Shown: one piece after another, positions 8,860 to 17,883 of the stretch | Position numbering within the stretch: the stretch's first letter is position 1 | Layout of the letters: each line of letters begins with the position of its first letter | Origin: Flavobacterium sp. SCGC AAA160-P02 | GTDB taxonomy: Bacteria > Bacteroidota > Bacteroidia > Flavobacteriales > Flavobacteriaceae | Direction of reading: 5' to 3' | Assembly (NCBI GenBank): GCA_949541125.1 | Contig: CATISV010000145.1 | Span: 1 to 42,195, forward strand | Length of the DNA stretch: 42,195 nt | Notes under the pieces: model-generated | Databases searched by the model: none | What the model saw: only the letters and a program-made list of their open reading frames with translations | What the model was told of the DNA's origin: nothing | Program-made: the position numbers and the translations under genes

Positions 8860-9905
8860 GATTGTAGGCCTTTAATTTCTGAGATAATCCTTGTTACACC
8901 CTCCTCCAAAGGCATAACCACAGGAATACCTAAAGATTTTTTATACCTAGTCTGATAATCTAGTGCTTCCTCTTTAGAAAGGCCTCTTGTGTTGAGAGCA
9001 AGAGCAATAACTTTCGCACCAAATTTTTCGATAATTTCAATTTCTGATGCCACAGAAGGAATTTCTCCCCATATAGGATCATTATCAAAATATGTTTTTT
9101 TCGGATCATTAATTAATACAATTTGCTTTGCATTTCCTGAAATTAAAAATTCTATACCACATGGACCACTTGGATTTCTTAAACTAGATTGTCCTTCTAA
9201 AAGAATTAGATCTGGTGTAGCTTCTTTCCAACAGTTTACAATAGCATTTTCAAGTTCACCAGCAACAAATTCATTGAGAGTTGAGTCAAATATAAATCCA
9301 TATTTATTGCCTTGCATCCAACCAGTTTGACCTGTATAAATCATTTCTACACGCATATTCATATTTAAACATTCTTCCTTCACAAATCTAGCGGTAGTAC
9401 GTTTTCCCATAGCACAATCCATAGCTAAAAAAGCAACAATAGGAACATCAACTTTATAGATATCACCTTTCCAAAAATGTAAATCCTTACTTGATTTTGG
9501 TGTACGAATATCAATTAGTTCAACACCATTTTCTTTCGCTAATAAAGCAACTTCTTTGTGTTCATTTAGTTTTTCATGCAGACCATTTACAATACTAATA
9601 TGTTTTGTAATTGCGTCCATAACAACATCTAGAAGTGAATTGGATAAAAACCCTCCAACTGTTGCAACACCCAGAACTAAATAATCAATATTGTCAAACT
9701 TTTTTATCGCTTCATCAATTGAATCAACAACAGGAATATTCCTGAAGGAACCATCTAACAATTCTCCTGCGTCCAAATTTTTGTATTTTGAATCAACAAC
9801 ACCTAGTACATTAAAGCGCTCTGATCCTCTTATTAAACCATGGGCTGTTTTAGCACTATCTGTTAAGAGTAAATTGTCAGTAGCAATAATTACATTTTTC
9901 TTCAT
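8856..9905 (-). CDS. DUF1611 family protein (DgcN-like)
   Basis: A 349-aa cytosolic protein of the DUF1611 family: an N-terminal Rossmann-like domain (residues ~1-140, with LVLGVATVGG and a DIRTPK stretch) and a C-terminal P-loop-like domain with AMDCAMGKRTTARF (161-174), QTGWMQG, LLEGQSSLRNPSG and LINDPKKTYFDNDP. Members have been described as DgcN, an N-acetyltransferase acting on D-glutamate before the racemase DgcA in marine Proteobacteria and haloarchaea; transferring this to Bacteroidota is inference. The ATG start at 9905 is the only good choice. It is third in a four-gene minus-strand operon, 40 bp after the S9 peptidase and overlapping the epimerase gene by 4 bp. That tight coupling to an epimerase supports joint action on the same glutamyl compound. 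Confidence 0.87.
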   Translation of the reverse strand: MKKNVIIATDNLLLTDSAKTAHGLIRGSERFNVLGVVDSKYKNLDAGELLDGSFRNIPVVDSIDEAIKKFDNIDYLVLGVATVGGFLSNSLLDVVMDAITKHISIVNGLHEKLNEHKEVALLAKENGVELIDIRTPKSSKDLHFWKGDIYKVDVPIVAFLAMDCAMGKRTTARFVKEECLNMNMRVEMIYTGQTGWMQGNKYGFIFDSTLNEFVAGELENAIVNCWKEATPDLILLEGQSSLRNPSGPCGIEFLISGNAKQIVLINDPKKTYFDNDPIWGEIPSVASEIEIIEKFGAKVIALALNTRGLSKEEALDYQTRYKKSLGIPVVMPLEEGVTRIISEIKGLQS

Positions 9906-9945
9906 TTCATTACGATTTAAAAAATTGAACTCAATCCGATTTATT

Positions 9946-12759
9946 TTATTGATCGTTTTTCATCAATTCATACCCTTGATTGATTCCTTTTTCCATCGCA
10001 GGAACACCCCGAACCATCCACATTGGTTTCGGAGCTCCTTGAAGGTAATGGTCAAAAAATTGTTGCATTCTAATATTAAAATCTTTTCTATTTTGCATTT
10101 TAAGAGGCCAATGGCGAGCACCATTATAATTTAATAACCACGAGGGTTTTCCTAAGCGTCTTAAACTTACAAAAAATTCGATCCCCTGATACCAGGGCAC
10201 ATGTCCATCTGCATCGTTATGCATTATTAATAATGGGGTATGAATCTTATCTATATTATAAATTGGTGAGTTTTCAAAATAACGCTGAGGATATTCCCAT
10301 GGCGTACCCCCTATTCTACTTTGAGTATGTTCGTATTGAAATTGACGGCTTAAGCCAGTATCCCATCGAATCCCACCAAAAGCACTGATCATGTTTACAA
10401 CAGGAGCACCCGATTCTGCAGCTTTAAATATATTTGTCTTGGTCACTAAATATGCGATTTGATACCCACCCCAACTGTGACCTTGGGTTCCAATATTGTC
10501 TTTATCTACAAATCCTTTTTCTATCAATGATGTGATACCTGGAATCACACAATTGAAAGCACTTTCTCCTGGATAACCAACACGATAATAGACATCAGGA
10601 TTAAAAATTAGATAACCCCTACTGGTATAAAAACTATAATTGATTGTAGATCTTCCAGGATTTGGTGCCCAATACCTGTGAAGGCCATTAGAGCTTTTTT
10701 CATAAAAATTGACAATCATCGGATATTTTTTATTAGGATCAAAATTTTCAGGTTTAATTAGCATTCCTGTTAGTGGTAATCCATCAAGAGAGGACCAATG
10801 CACCAACTCTGCTGTTCCCCAATTATACTCCTCTTGTTGAGGATTCGCATTACTGATAAGGAGCTGTGATGTAAAGCTTAAATCAGACACTCTTATATTA
10901 GGAAACTCTTCGAATGATTGTCTAGTAAAAATGACAATATCACCCAATCTCGCTTTTTTTGGTCTAGAATAACGATAGGGGCCATTTATTAGCTGTGATC
11001 CCTTATTTTTTTTATATCGATATTCAAAATATCCTGAGTTTTTTGAAACCTCATTAAATGTCATCATGAGCATTTTTTCTGAGGTGTCAATATATCGTTT
11101 ATCAGGGTCAAGCTTAACTATTCTATAGGTGGTGCTAATTTCACGTCCTTTCGTAAGTCGTTTACTTGTTCCATTATCAGGGTTATACTCCCAGACATCA
11201 TAACGATCATAAATTAAAATCGTCTTGTCATTTTTTGTCCAACCAGCATGACCATAGGATCTTGGATAATTTGGGGAATCGTTGAGTTCATTGTAGAACT
11301 TTTTGCCTTTTGTTAACTCTGTATACTTATCAGTTGCTATATTATAAGTGTACCAGGTACTATCTATTTGATTATACCCATAAGCATACTTCCCTTTTGG
11401 ACTAAAACTTGCAGAGCTAGGATTGGCTTTAATGGCCATTTTAGAAATACCATTTTCCAGATTTATAATTGCTAAATCATTGGTTGAAAATTGAGCAGTC
11501 CATTGTGAACTTAATTGGTAAGGCTTTTTGGTACTAATTAAAGCATAATCACCGTTACCCTCATCAGACAATACAGCATTTGGAAATTCTTGAGTTGCTA
11601 TTTGTATCAGTTTTTTATCTTTTAAGTGGTATACGGTTTGGAATGATTTTTTCCTGTCATTTTTAACTTGTTTTTCTTGAACAGTATACAACCTAGGTTC
11701 ATCATAGGTCCATACTTCAACATTGACAATTTCTTCTTTCAACAATAGGGTATCCTGAACAATCTCTGGTAATGCCAATCCAAAATAAAGTTTACTTTCA
11801 TCTTTAGAAAATGTAATTGAACCATCTGAAGATACATGATATCCTTGAGGCGTACTGTTATCATTTACGATTAATTTGGCCTTATCATTCGATGAATTCC
11901 ACGCATACAATTCATTGGGTCTATGGTATGCTTTTGTGGAGTCAGCATCCACAACAAACCCTAGGTTTTTGCCTGAATCGCTTAAACGAAGCTTAAAATA
12001 TGTTGTTTTATGATGAGAATCAAAAACATGTTTAGTTGTGTTAGTTTTTAAATCAGTAACATAAACTCCAGCTTTTATTTTACCTTTAAGTCCTGTAGTT
12101 GAATACGCCAAGGTTTTGGCTTTCTTTGCAAAAGTGTAATTTGTTACAAAATGAATGGTGTCTTCTTGTGATGTTTTTAAATTACGAATAATCAGTGGGT
12201 ACCCATTTTTTGAACTCGGTTTTTTTTTCTTTTTATTTGGTTTAGCTTTAACTGTATCTTTTGCTTTTTTTGCTTTTTTTAATTTTGTCTGAGTCTTAGC
12301 ATTTGAAGAATTATAAGTATATGCAATAAAACCTGACCATTTTTCAGGGATCTTGTACGATTTTACATTGGCAATTTTTTGAAGAGACTGATTTTGCAAA
12401 TTATAAATACCAATGGAATCTTTTGGTAAGTTATCTTTTTTTACTTTTCTCCGTTTCATTTCAATAATACTATCAGTCCATGCTTTAATTTTGAAAAGAG
12501 CAAATTTTGCATCGTAGGTAAATTGACCATCCTCGGATCTTTCATAATCAAATATTAAATGGCCCTGACGGTCTTTAATTTTTAGATGACTATCTTTTTC
12601 ACCCTGTTGAAGAGAATACATGACATAATCACCCTCTGCACCAATAACTGGATTTTGAATTCTATTCCAGATGTCAAAGTCTGGATGGTCTAGTATTTTT
12701 TTCTGTGAAAATGTATTTATAGTTATTAATATCGATAGAGTACAAAAAAATTGTTTCAT
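9946..12759 (-). CDS. Exported S9 family peptidase (prolyl oligopeptidase type)
   Basis: A 937-aa serine peptidase with an N-terminal signal peptide (MKQFFCTLSILITINTFSQ). Residues ~30-650 should form the beta-propeller, with many WTxND/YDRYDVWEYNPDNG-type strands, and contain an unusual lysine-rich low-complexity insert at ~150-180 (KKAKKAKDTVKAKPNKKKKK). The alpha/beta-hydrolase domain is C-terminal: catalytic Ser ~760 in GTQGHSWGGYQIAYL, Asp in HNDADGHVPW, and His in GARHWPL. Such enzymes cleave oligopeptides in the periplasm, often after Pro or as di/tripeptidyl peptidases. It begins 5 bp after the CocE-like gene, so both are almost certainly cotranscribed, and is followed by the DUF1611 and epimerase genes. 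Exact cleavage preference is unknown. Its length is typical for flavobacterial members of this branch. Confidence 0.92.
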   Translation of the reverse strand: MKQFFCTLSILITINTFSQKKILDHPDFDIWNRIQNPVIGAEGDYVMYSLQQGEKDSHLKIKDRQGHLIFDYERSEDGQFTYDAKFALFKIKAWTDSIIEMKRRKVKKDNLPKDSIGIYNLQNQSLQKIANVKSYKIPEKWSGFIAYTYNSSNAKTQTKLKKAKKAKDTVKAKPNKKKKKPSSKNGYPLIIRNLKTSQEDTIHFVTNYTFAKKAKTLAYSTTGLKGKIKAGVYVTDLKTNTTKHVFDSHHKTTYFKLRLSDSGKNLGFVVDADSTKAYHRPNELYAWNSSNDKAKLIVNDNSTPQGYHVSSDGSITFSKDESKLYFGLALPEIVQDTLLLKEEIVNVEVWTYDEPRLYTVQEKQVKNDRKKSFQTVYHLKDKKLIQIATQEFPNAVLSDEGNGDYALISTKKPYQLSSQWTAQFSTNDLAIINLENGISKMAIKANPSSASFSPKGKYAYGYNQIDSTWYTYNIATDKYTELTKGKKFYNELNDSPNYPRSYGHAGWTKNDKTILIYDRYDVWEYNPDNGTSKRLTKGREISTTYRIVKLDPDKRYIDTSEKMLMMTFNEVSKNSGYFEYRYKKNKGSQLINGPYRYSRPKKARLGDIVIFTRQSFEEFPNIRVSDLSFTSQLLISNANPQQEEYNWGTAELVHWSSLDGLPLTGMLIKPENFDPNKKYPMIVNFYEKSSNGLHRYWAPNPGRSTINYSFYTSRGYLIFNPDVYYRVGYPGESAFNCVIPGITSLIEKGFVDKDNIGTQGHSWGGYQIAYLVTKTNIFKAAESGAPVVNMISAFGGIRWDTGLSRQFQYEHTQSRIGGTPWEYPQRYFENSPIYNIDKIHTPLLIMHNDADGHVPWYQGIEFFVSLRRLGKPSWLLNYNGARHWPLKMQNRKDFNIRMQQFFDHYLQGAPKPMWMVRGVPAMEKGINQGYELMKNDQ

Positions 12760-12764
12760 GTTTT

Positions 12765-14651
12765 TTATTTTTTAGTAATAGGGAGTTGTATTTGAGAGGG
12801 ATACTTTGAAGAATGATGAATTTTATTATGTGCAACAATACCTACTTTTTCATCATAATTATTGCCGCCAGTATTTAAATTTCTAGCAAATCTAGGGAAG
12901 TTACTGCTAGAAATTTCTATTCTAATACGATGCCCTTTCTTAAACATATTGCTTGTTGACATTGGTGTTAAATTAACTTCGTAAATATTTCCTTTTTTCA
13001 TAAAAACCTCCTTATCATACCCTTCTCGATAACGAACACGTTGAATAGTCTCATCTAAATTATAGGCAGAACCGTCGGGGTATACATCAATTAATTTAAT
13101 CGTAAAGTCAGTATCCTTTACATCAGAAGACACGTAGAGTTTAGATGTAATAAACCCACTAACCTCAGTATCCTCCTCTAGAACATTTGTAGTGTAAACT
13201 AAGATATCATTTCTAGCTTCCATATCTTTTTGATCAAAAGAACCTCCTTTTACAGCATTTCCCGTGCAACAAACATTGCCTCCATAAGAGGGTACTGGTG
13301 ACATCGGATCATATGTAAATGTATCAGGATGATCTTTTTTGGCTTTACGAGTTGATAGTATTCCATCTCCAAAACGACTATTTGCATTTCCATTACTATG
13401 AAGATAGTAAGTGACCATTTCAGTATTTTCTGGAGGCCAAGTCTCTGCAGATTGCCATTGATTGCTACCCATGGTATAATATTGAACTCTGGGAGTTGTT
13501 TCTTTAAAATTATTTGAGTCTTCTTTTAACCATAAATCAAACCATTTGGTGATTTGTTCATCATAATTTAGTCGTGCATCACCTACACTACGTTCACCTA
13601 CAATTGTATTTTCTGTGGCTCTTGTAAAAGCACAATGGAGTGTTGGAGCTATAACAAGATATTGATTATCTCTAATAAATGCATCTTTTGAATTATTTCT
13701 AGCATGATTAAATAGTTGAATGTTTGGAGTAATCGAAACATCATACCATGACGCAAACCAAAAACTAGGTGTCCCAATATCTTTATCATCATGGTAAATA
13801 CCTCCCTCATACCATTGTGGATCATCTGGTTTTCGACGAATCATTTTATCAAAGATTTCATTTTTACCATTTATGTTTTTTAATATATCTTGAATGGGCA
13901 GATGTTTCAAAGCTTGACTCATGTCAACTTTTGGGTTCTCTGGTGCTAAATCATAAAATCTTGATATTCTAATTAAATCTTCTTGTGTTGCTCCTAAAGG
14001 AATTCTTGGTTTAAATTTGTCATGCTCTACACCATAGAGCCATGAAAAAAACAACATCTGTTCTACTCCTCCACGATACCAATTTCCTTGCTCATTAATA
14101 TCACCTACACGCCCAACGCCAGCTCCAAATCCCTGAGGAACCATCGCAGCATGAGATGGATGATCTAAGGCTGAAACAGCCATTTGCCATTCAGCAGTTG
14201 AAGAACATCCCAGCGTTCCAATTTTTCCATTTGACCAAGACTGATTTTTCATCCATTCAAAGGCGTCATAACCATCCGTAAGAGGTACTCCTAAAATATC
14301 CCACTCACCTTCTGAATAATAACGCCCACGTTCATTTTGAACAACATAGGCATATCCTTTTTTAACATAGTCGTAGGCACGCTTAGCAGTCCTTGTTTGT
14401 TGTTTACCATCTCCCCAAGAGTTAAAATTATAAGGGGTTCTAGAAAAAATAATAGGATATGTACCATTTCCTTTAGGTCTATAAATATCCGTAGAAAGTC
14501 TTACACCATCTCGCATTGGCATCATTACTTTTTGATCAACTATTGCTATCTTGTTTAATTTTTCAAAAATATCTTGTTGAGCTTGCAAAGAGGTTACATA
14601 TACAAAAGAATACAAAAGAGTACTGAAAAGAATAATTATCTTTTTTCTCAT
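12765..14651 (-). CDS. CocE/NonD family hydrolase (X-Pro dipeptidyl-peptidase S15 type), exported
   Basis: A 628-aa alpha/beta-hydrolase with a cleavable signal peptide ([20 protein letters not shown]). The N-terminal part carries [17 protein letters not shown], the opening strand of the CocE/S15 family. The nucleophile lies in [14 protein letters not shown] (Ser ~149; the elbow reads G-C-S-S rather than the more usual G-x-S-Y). An Asp in [12 protein letters not shown] and a His in LHCAFTRA complete a likely triad. The C-terminal ~200 residues ([20 protein letters not shown], ending in [17 protein letters not shown]) form the jelly-roll domain of the family. It is the first gene of the operon with the S9 peptidase, DUF1611 and epimerase genes. 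It may be an aminopeptidase/X-Pro peptidase or an acylase; family members include cocaine esterase and glutaryl-7-ACA acylase, so a peptidase role rests on context. Confidence 0.9.
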   Translation of the reverse strand: MRKKIIILFSTLLYSFVYVTSLQAQQDIFEKLNKIAIVDQKVMMPMRDGVRLSTDIYRPKGNGTYPIIFSRTPYNFNSWGDGKQQTRTAKRAYDYVKKGYAYVVQNERGRYYSEGEWDILGVPLTDGYDAFEWMKNQSWSNGKIGTLGCSSTAEWQMAVSALDHPSHAAMVPQGFGAGVGRVGDINEQGNWYRGGVEQMLFFSWLYGVEHDKFKPRIPLGATQEDLIRISRFYDLAPENPKVDMSQALKHLPIQDILKNINGKNEIFDKMIRRKPDDPQWYEGGIYHDDKDIGTPSFWFASWYDVSITPNIQLFNHARNNSKDAFIRDNQYLVIAPTLHCAFTRATENTIVGERSVGDARLNYDEQITKWFDLWLKEDSNNFKETTPRVQYYTMGSNQWQSAETWPPENTEMVTYYLHSNGNANSRFGDGILSTRKAKKDHPDTFTYDPMSPVPSYGGNVCCTGNAVKGGSFDQKDMEARNDILVYTTNVLEEDTEVSGFITSKLYVSSDVKDTDFTIKLIDVYPDGSAYNLDETIQRVRYREGYDKEVFMKKGNIYEVNLTPMSTSNMFKKGHRIRIEISSSNFPRFARNLNTGGNNYDEKVGIVAHNKIHHSSKYPSQIQLPITKK

Positions 14652-14731
14652 TATAAAAATTGATTAAATAATTAATTTAAAGGTAGTGAAATGATTGAAT
14701 AAATGTAAACTAAATTATATAAATTCTTGCG

Positions 14732-14748
14732 AAAACAGTTCGATTTTA
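14732..14748 (+). repeat. Direct repeat copy 1, AAAAyAGTTCGATTTTA
   Basis: AAAACAGTTCGATTTTA matches the copy at 15144-15160 in 16 of 17 positions. The pair flanks the degraded-gene stretch. It could be a trace of an insertion or recombination, or an operator-like element. Confidence 0.5.
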
Positions 14749-14798
14749 CAACCCTCTCATCTAAAATATTAGTTCAAAGAATACATTTTAATTTTTGA

Positions 14799-15092
14799 AA
14801 ATATTTTTGTTGTATAGACGATGGCCGAGGTAATAATGACTTTGAAGCTAATCAAACAATAGTTACTGATTTCTTTTCTCCTGAAATTAATTCAGGTGAA
14901 TGAGAGTTCATCCCACCAAAAGAACTAAACTGGAATTCACTTACTATTGAAGATTCAATTACAGGCATGGGTAAAATTGTTAATTTCTTGATGCCGTTCC
15001 AAGTCAAAACCCAGCGGTAATTAAAGTGGGATAAACCCCAGGAGATTTTCTGGTTCCCATCAACTTCCATAATGAAATACAGAACTATTTAA
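14799..15092 (+). pseudogene. Probable degraded gene fragment (two in-frame stops)
   Basis: Plus-strand frame reading IDDGRGNNDFEANQTIVTD, FFSPEINSGE, stop, EFIPPKELNWNSLTIEDSIT, GMGKIVNFLMPFQVKTQR, stop, LKWDKPQEIFWFPSTSIMKY. The composition is that of a real secreted Bacteroidota protein rather than of random AT-rich DNA. It is interrupted by TGA at 14901-14903 and TAA at 15018-15020, each explicable by a single substitution (for example TGG or CGA to TGA, CAA to TAA). No start or signal peptide is visible and the product is not recognised. The minus-strand 72-aa ORF in the track (14852-15070) covers the same bases and reads as a shadow, though I cannot exclude that it is the real frame. 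Which strand was coding is an inference from amino-acid composition. Confidence 0.45.
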
Positions 15093-15143
15093 ATCAAATT
15101 ACTGATAATTAGCTTACAGCCAAAAAAGAGATCAATCTTTCCA

Positions 15144-15160
15144 AAAATAGTTCGATTTTA
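15144..15160 (+). repeat. Direct repeat copy 2, AAAAyAGTTCGATTTTA
   Basis: AAAATAGTTCGATTTTA is the second copy of the 17-bp repeat, 395 bp after the end of the first, with one mismatch. Confidence 0.5.
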
Positions 15161-15394
15161 TTCTTTTTTTTCAAACTTTTAAACCCCAAAAAAATCGGCT
15201 TTTAATAAATCCTTATCAGTTCAAAAGAGGATTGAGCAATATCAATTTATTTGAAAAATTGGCCATATATTATTAATTTAAAGCAATATAGAATGCTATG
15301 TCACGTTGAATTTTATTCTCTTTGTACATGAAATTAAAATAGTATATTTAGAATTCATAACTGATTTAAAATATTTATAAATAAATCCCTCAAT

Positions 15395-16693
15395 TTGAAA
15401 CTACAAAGAGAAGTAAATACCTTAGGGCTTAGTGCTAATATTATTAACATTATTATAGGAGGAGGTATTTTTGTTTTACCTGCCACCATCGCTGCTAGTT
15501 TAGGATCTGCTAGTATTATAGCTTATTTATTTTGTGGATTTGTGATGCTATTGGTAATGGGGTGTTTTGCTGAATTAGGAAGTGTCTTTACAGGCGCTGG
15601 AGGAAGTTACAACTATATAGAATCTTCTTTTGGAACTTACCCAGGATTTATAACAGCTCTACTAATTGTATTGGCTTCTTTCTCTGGTGATGCGGCTGTT
15701 GTAAATGCGATTGCAGATATTTTAGGAACTTTTGTACCTGTTTTTAAAGAGTTCTGGATGCGTAGTCTTTTTTTTATATTCCTATTTTTTGGTTTTGGGT
15801 ATATCAATATTATTGGGTTAAAAAAAGGGGTTGGTTTTGTAAAACTAGTTACCTTGTTGAAACTTATACCCTTATTTCTAGTAATTCTGTTTGGTTTTAA
15901 AGAGATCCATCCTTCAAGTCTTCAATGGGATACTATGCCAAGTATAAACGATATTGGGGAAATGTCATTAATCTTATTTTTTGCTTTTATTGGTGCAGAA
16001 AAGGGATTGTCTTTAAGTGGAGAAGTTAAAAATCCCCAAAAAACAATTCCCAAAGCAATAGCGTTAAGCATTGCTGCAATTCTGATTATTTATATTCTTA
16101 TTCAGCTCATTTCACAGGGCGTTTTAGGTGACACCCTTTCTAAATACGATAAAAATCCATTAGCAGAGGTTGCTAATCTTATGTTTGGACCTATCGGTTT
16201 TACCATCATGACCTTTGGAGCCGCAATTTCGATGATTGGTAGTTTAAGTAGTAAAATTCTTAGTATGCCAAGAGTCATTTTTGCAGCGTCAAAAAACAAT
16301 GTGATCCCCATAAAGAAACTTGCTGAGGTTCATAAAAAATTTGCAACACCTTATATATCCATCATTTTATATACTGGCCTAGGGTTCTTGTTTGCAATCA
16401 TTGGAGGTTTTAAAGAATTAGCCATTATTTCAAGTGCCTCAACCTTGCTAATTTATCTTGGAATATCCTTAGCTACTCTAAAATTAAAAATTTCCAAATC
16501 AAAGGATATTTCAGGTGGGTTCAAAGTACCAGGAGGATTTATTGTTCCCGTAATATCTTCAGCAATCATCATATGGCTTTTATCAAAACTATCTCAAGAT
16601 AAAATATGGATGTTCTTAGGGGTATTGTTATTTTTAAGTATTGTTTTTTTACTATTACGTTTTTTTCAAAAAAAATCATTAAATGTTAAATAA
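15395..16693 (+). CDS. APC superfamily amino-acid permease
   Basis: A 432-aa polytopic inner-membrane transporter with about 12 hydrophobic segments. The N-terminal ANIINIIIGGGIFVLPATIA is the hallmark first helix of the APC amino acid/polyamine/organocation family, with the unwound GGGIF substrate-binding segment. Further family features are FAFIGAEKGLSLSGEVKNPQ (helix 6 region and following loop) and the FGAAISMIGSLSSKIL segment. The start is TTG at 15395; no earlier ATG exists in frame and the next Met lies well inside the protein past the first helix. It is followed by an AT-rich inverted repeat that may end the transcript. It is oriented away from the peptidase/epimerase operon; import of amino acids released by those peptidases is plausible but only by neighbourhood. 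The transported amino acid cannot be named. Confidence 0.9.
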   Translation: MKLQREVNTLGLSANIINIIIGGGIFVLPATIAASLGSASIIAYLFCGFVMLLVMGCFAELGSVFTGAGGSYNYIESSFGTYPGFITALLIVLASFSGDAAVVNAIADILGTFVPVFKEFWMRSLFFIFLFFGFGYINIIGLKKGVGFVKLVTLLKLIPLFLVILFGFKEIHPSSLQWDTMPSINDIGEMSLILFFAFIGAEKGLSLSGEVKNPQKTIPKAIALSIAAILIIYILIQLISQGVLGDTLSKYDKNPLAEVANLMFGPIGFTIMTFGAAISMIGSLSSKILSMPRVIFAASKNNVIPIKKLAEVHKKFATPYISIILYTGLGFLFAIIGGFKELAIISSASTLLIYLGISLATLKLKISKSKDISGGFKVPGGFIVPVISSAIIIWLLSKLSQDKIWMFLGVLLFLSIVFLLLRFFQKKSLNVK

Positions 16694-16696
16694 ATG

Positions 16697-16721
16697 ACTT
16701 TTTATTCTTTTTATAAAAAGT
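16697..16721 (+). terminator. Possible terminator after the permease gene
   Basis: A 9-bp inverted repeat, ACTTTTTAT and ATAAAAAGT, with a 7-nt loop lies just after the permease stop and is followed by TTTCTT. The stem is all AT except for one pair, so it is weak. Confidence 0.35.
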
Positions 16722-16797
16722 TTTCTTAGATCAAAATTTAATTGTGCGAATAATTCTATGTTGTTTTTTATATCTTGCCTTAACTAATTGAATTTAA

Positions 16798-17883
16798 TTG
16801 AAAAGAATTATAGTTTCCGTCACCAATGATTTAGTCACGGATCAACGTGTTCACAAAACTTGTAGTATACTAACTGAGATAGGTTTTGAGGTTCTTTTAG
16901 TGGGTAGAAAATTAAAAAACAGTATCCCTATTGATAGAAATTATGAAACAAAAAGATTTCAATTGTTTTTTAATAAAGGGGCTCTTTTTTATGCAGAGTT
17001 CAACATAAGACTGTTTTTATTTCTACTTTTTAATAAAAAATGCACTTTATTTTCTAATGACCTAGACACACTTTTGCCTAATTTTTTGGTTAGTAGGCTT
17101 CAGCAAAAAAAATTAATTTTTGATAGTCATGAGTTATTTTCTGAAATTCCTGAGTTGGTAGCTAGGAAAAGAGTTAAAAAAATATGGCTAATAATAGAAA
17201 AAAAAATCATTCCTAAGCTACAATATATCATTACTGTTAGTGACTCTATAAAAAAATACTATCAAAATCTATATGGGGTTTCTGCAATTGTTGTTCGAAA
17301 TATTCCTGAAACCAAAAAAATTCATCGCACTAAGTTTAATTTTGATGTTAAAGAGAAAAAAGTAATTCTATATCAAGGTTCAATAAATATTGGTAGAGGA
17401 ATTGAATTAATGATTCAGACAATGCCATTACTTGACGAATATATATTTGTTATTATTGGAGATGGTGATATTTTAGACGTTTTAAAGAAAAAAGTAATCT
17501 CCTTATCTCTAGAAAAAAAAGTAAAATTTCTGGGACAGAAAACACCACAGGAACTAAAAAAACTTACCCCAAATGCTAGTATCGGAATGAGTTTAGAGGA
17601 TGATTTAGGATTGAACTACAGGTATTCCCTTCCCAATAAAATATTTGATTATATTCATGCCAAGGTTCCTATCCTTGTTTCTGACTTACCAGAAATGAGC
17701 TCCATTGTTGATAAATATTCTGTTGGAGAGGTTTTAAGAGAAAGAACTCCTGAAGCATTAGCCCAAGTCATAGTTAATATGAGTAATAAAAATTATGAAA
17801 AAGAACTGAAAGCAGCAGTAAAAGAGCTAAATTGGTCTAGAGAAAAGGAGAGATTAATTTCAATTTTTTCAAGTCTTGACTAA
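16798..17883 (+). CDS. Glycosyltransferase family 4-like protein
   Basis: A 361-aa GT-B fold glycosyltransferase. The N-terminus MKRIIVSVTNDLVTDQRVHK is a well-known opening in Bacteroidota GT4 proteins. LIFDSHELFSEIPELV lies in the acceptor domain. The C-terminal nucleotide-sugar domain begins near KVILYQGSINIGRGIELM and includes FVIIGDGDIL and SLPNKIFDYIHAKVPILVSD, matching the glycosyl transferases group 1 domain. There is no signal peptide, so it acts at the cytoplasmic face, probably building a lipopolysaccharide, capsule or glycoprotein glycan. The start is TTG at 16798; the next in-frame Met is far inside. Its 3' end overlaps the next glycosyltransferase by 8 bp, so the two are coupled. 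Sugar donor and acceptor are unknown. Confidence 0.88.
   Translation: MKRIIVSVTNDLVTDQRVHKTCSILTEIGFEVLLVGRKLKNSIPIDRNYETKRFQLFFNKGALFYAEFNIRLFLFLLFNKKCTLFSNDLDTLLPNFLVSRLQQKKLIFDSHELFSEIPELVARKRVKKIWLIIEKKIIPKLQYIITVSDSIKKYYQNLYGVSAIVVRNIPETKKIHRTKFNFDVKEKKVILYQGSINIGRGIELMIQTMPLLDEYIFVIIGDGDILDVLKKKVISLSLEKKVKFLGQKTPQELKKLTPNASIGMSLEDDLGLNYRYSLPNKIFDYIHAKVPILVSDLPEMSSIVDKYSVGEVLRERTPEALAQVIVNMSNKNYEKELKAAVKELNWSREKERLISIFSSLD

Larger units (their letters stand above)
14652..15394. other. 743-bp intergenic region with degraded-gene signature
   Basis: The stretch separates the CocE-led operon from the amino-acid permease. It contains a probable gene remnant on the plus strand (14799-15092), bracketed by two near-identical 17-bp direct repeats (14732-14748 and 15144-15160). 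Bases 15161-15394 are AT-rich, and I see no gene or RNA in them; the permease start is TTG at 15395. A TACCTTTA sequence on the minus strand about 25 bp upstream of the CocE start is a one-mismatch match to the -7 consensus. Confidence 0.6.

Noticed and set aside
8989-10134. Plus-strand ORFs (113 and 147 aa) over the DUF1611 and S9 genes
   Set aside because: They lie opposite well-supported genes with conserved motifs and show no family features.
14852-15070. 72-aa minus-strand ORF in the long gap
   Set aside because: Not called as a gene because the opposite frame looks more protein-like although broken by two stops. No family is recognised on either strand, so this remains a judgement.
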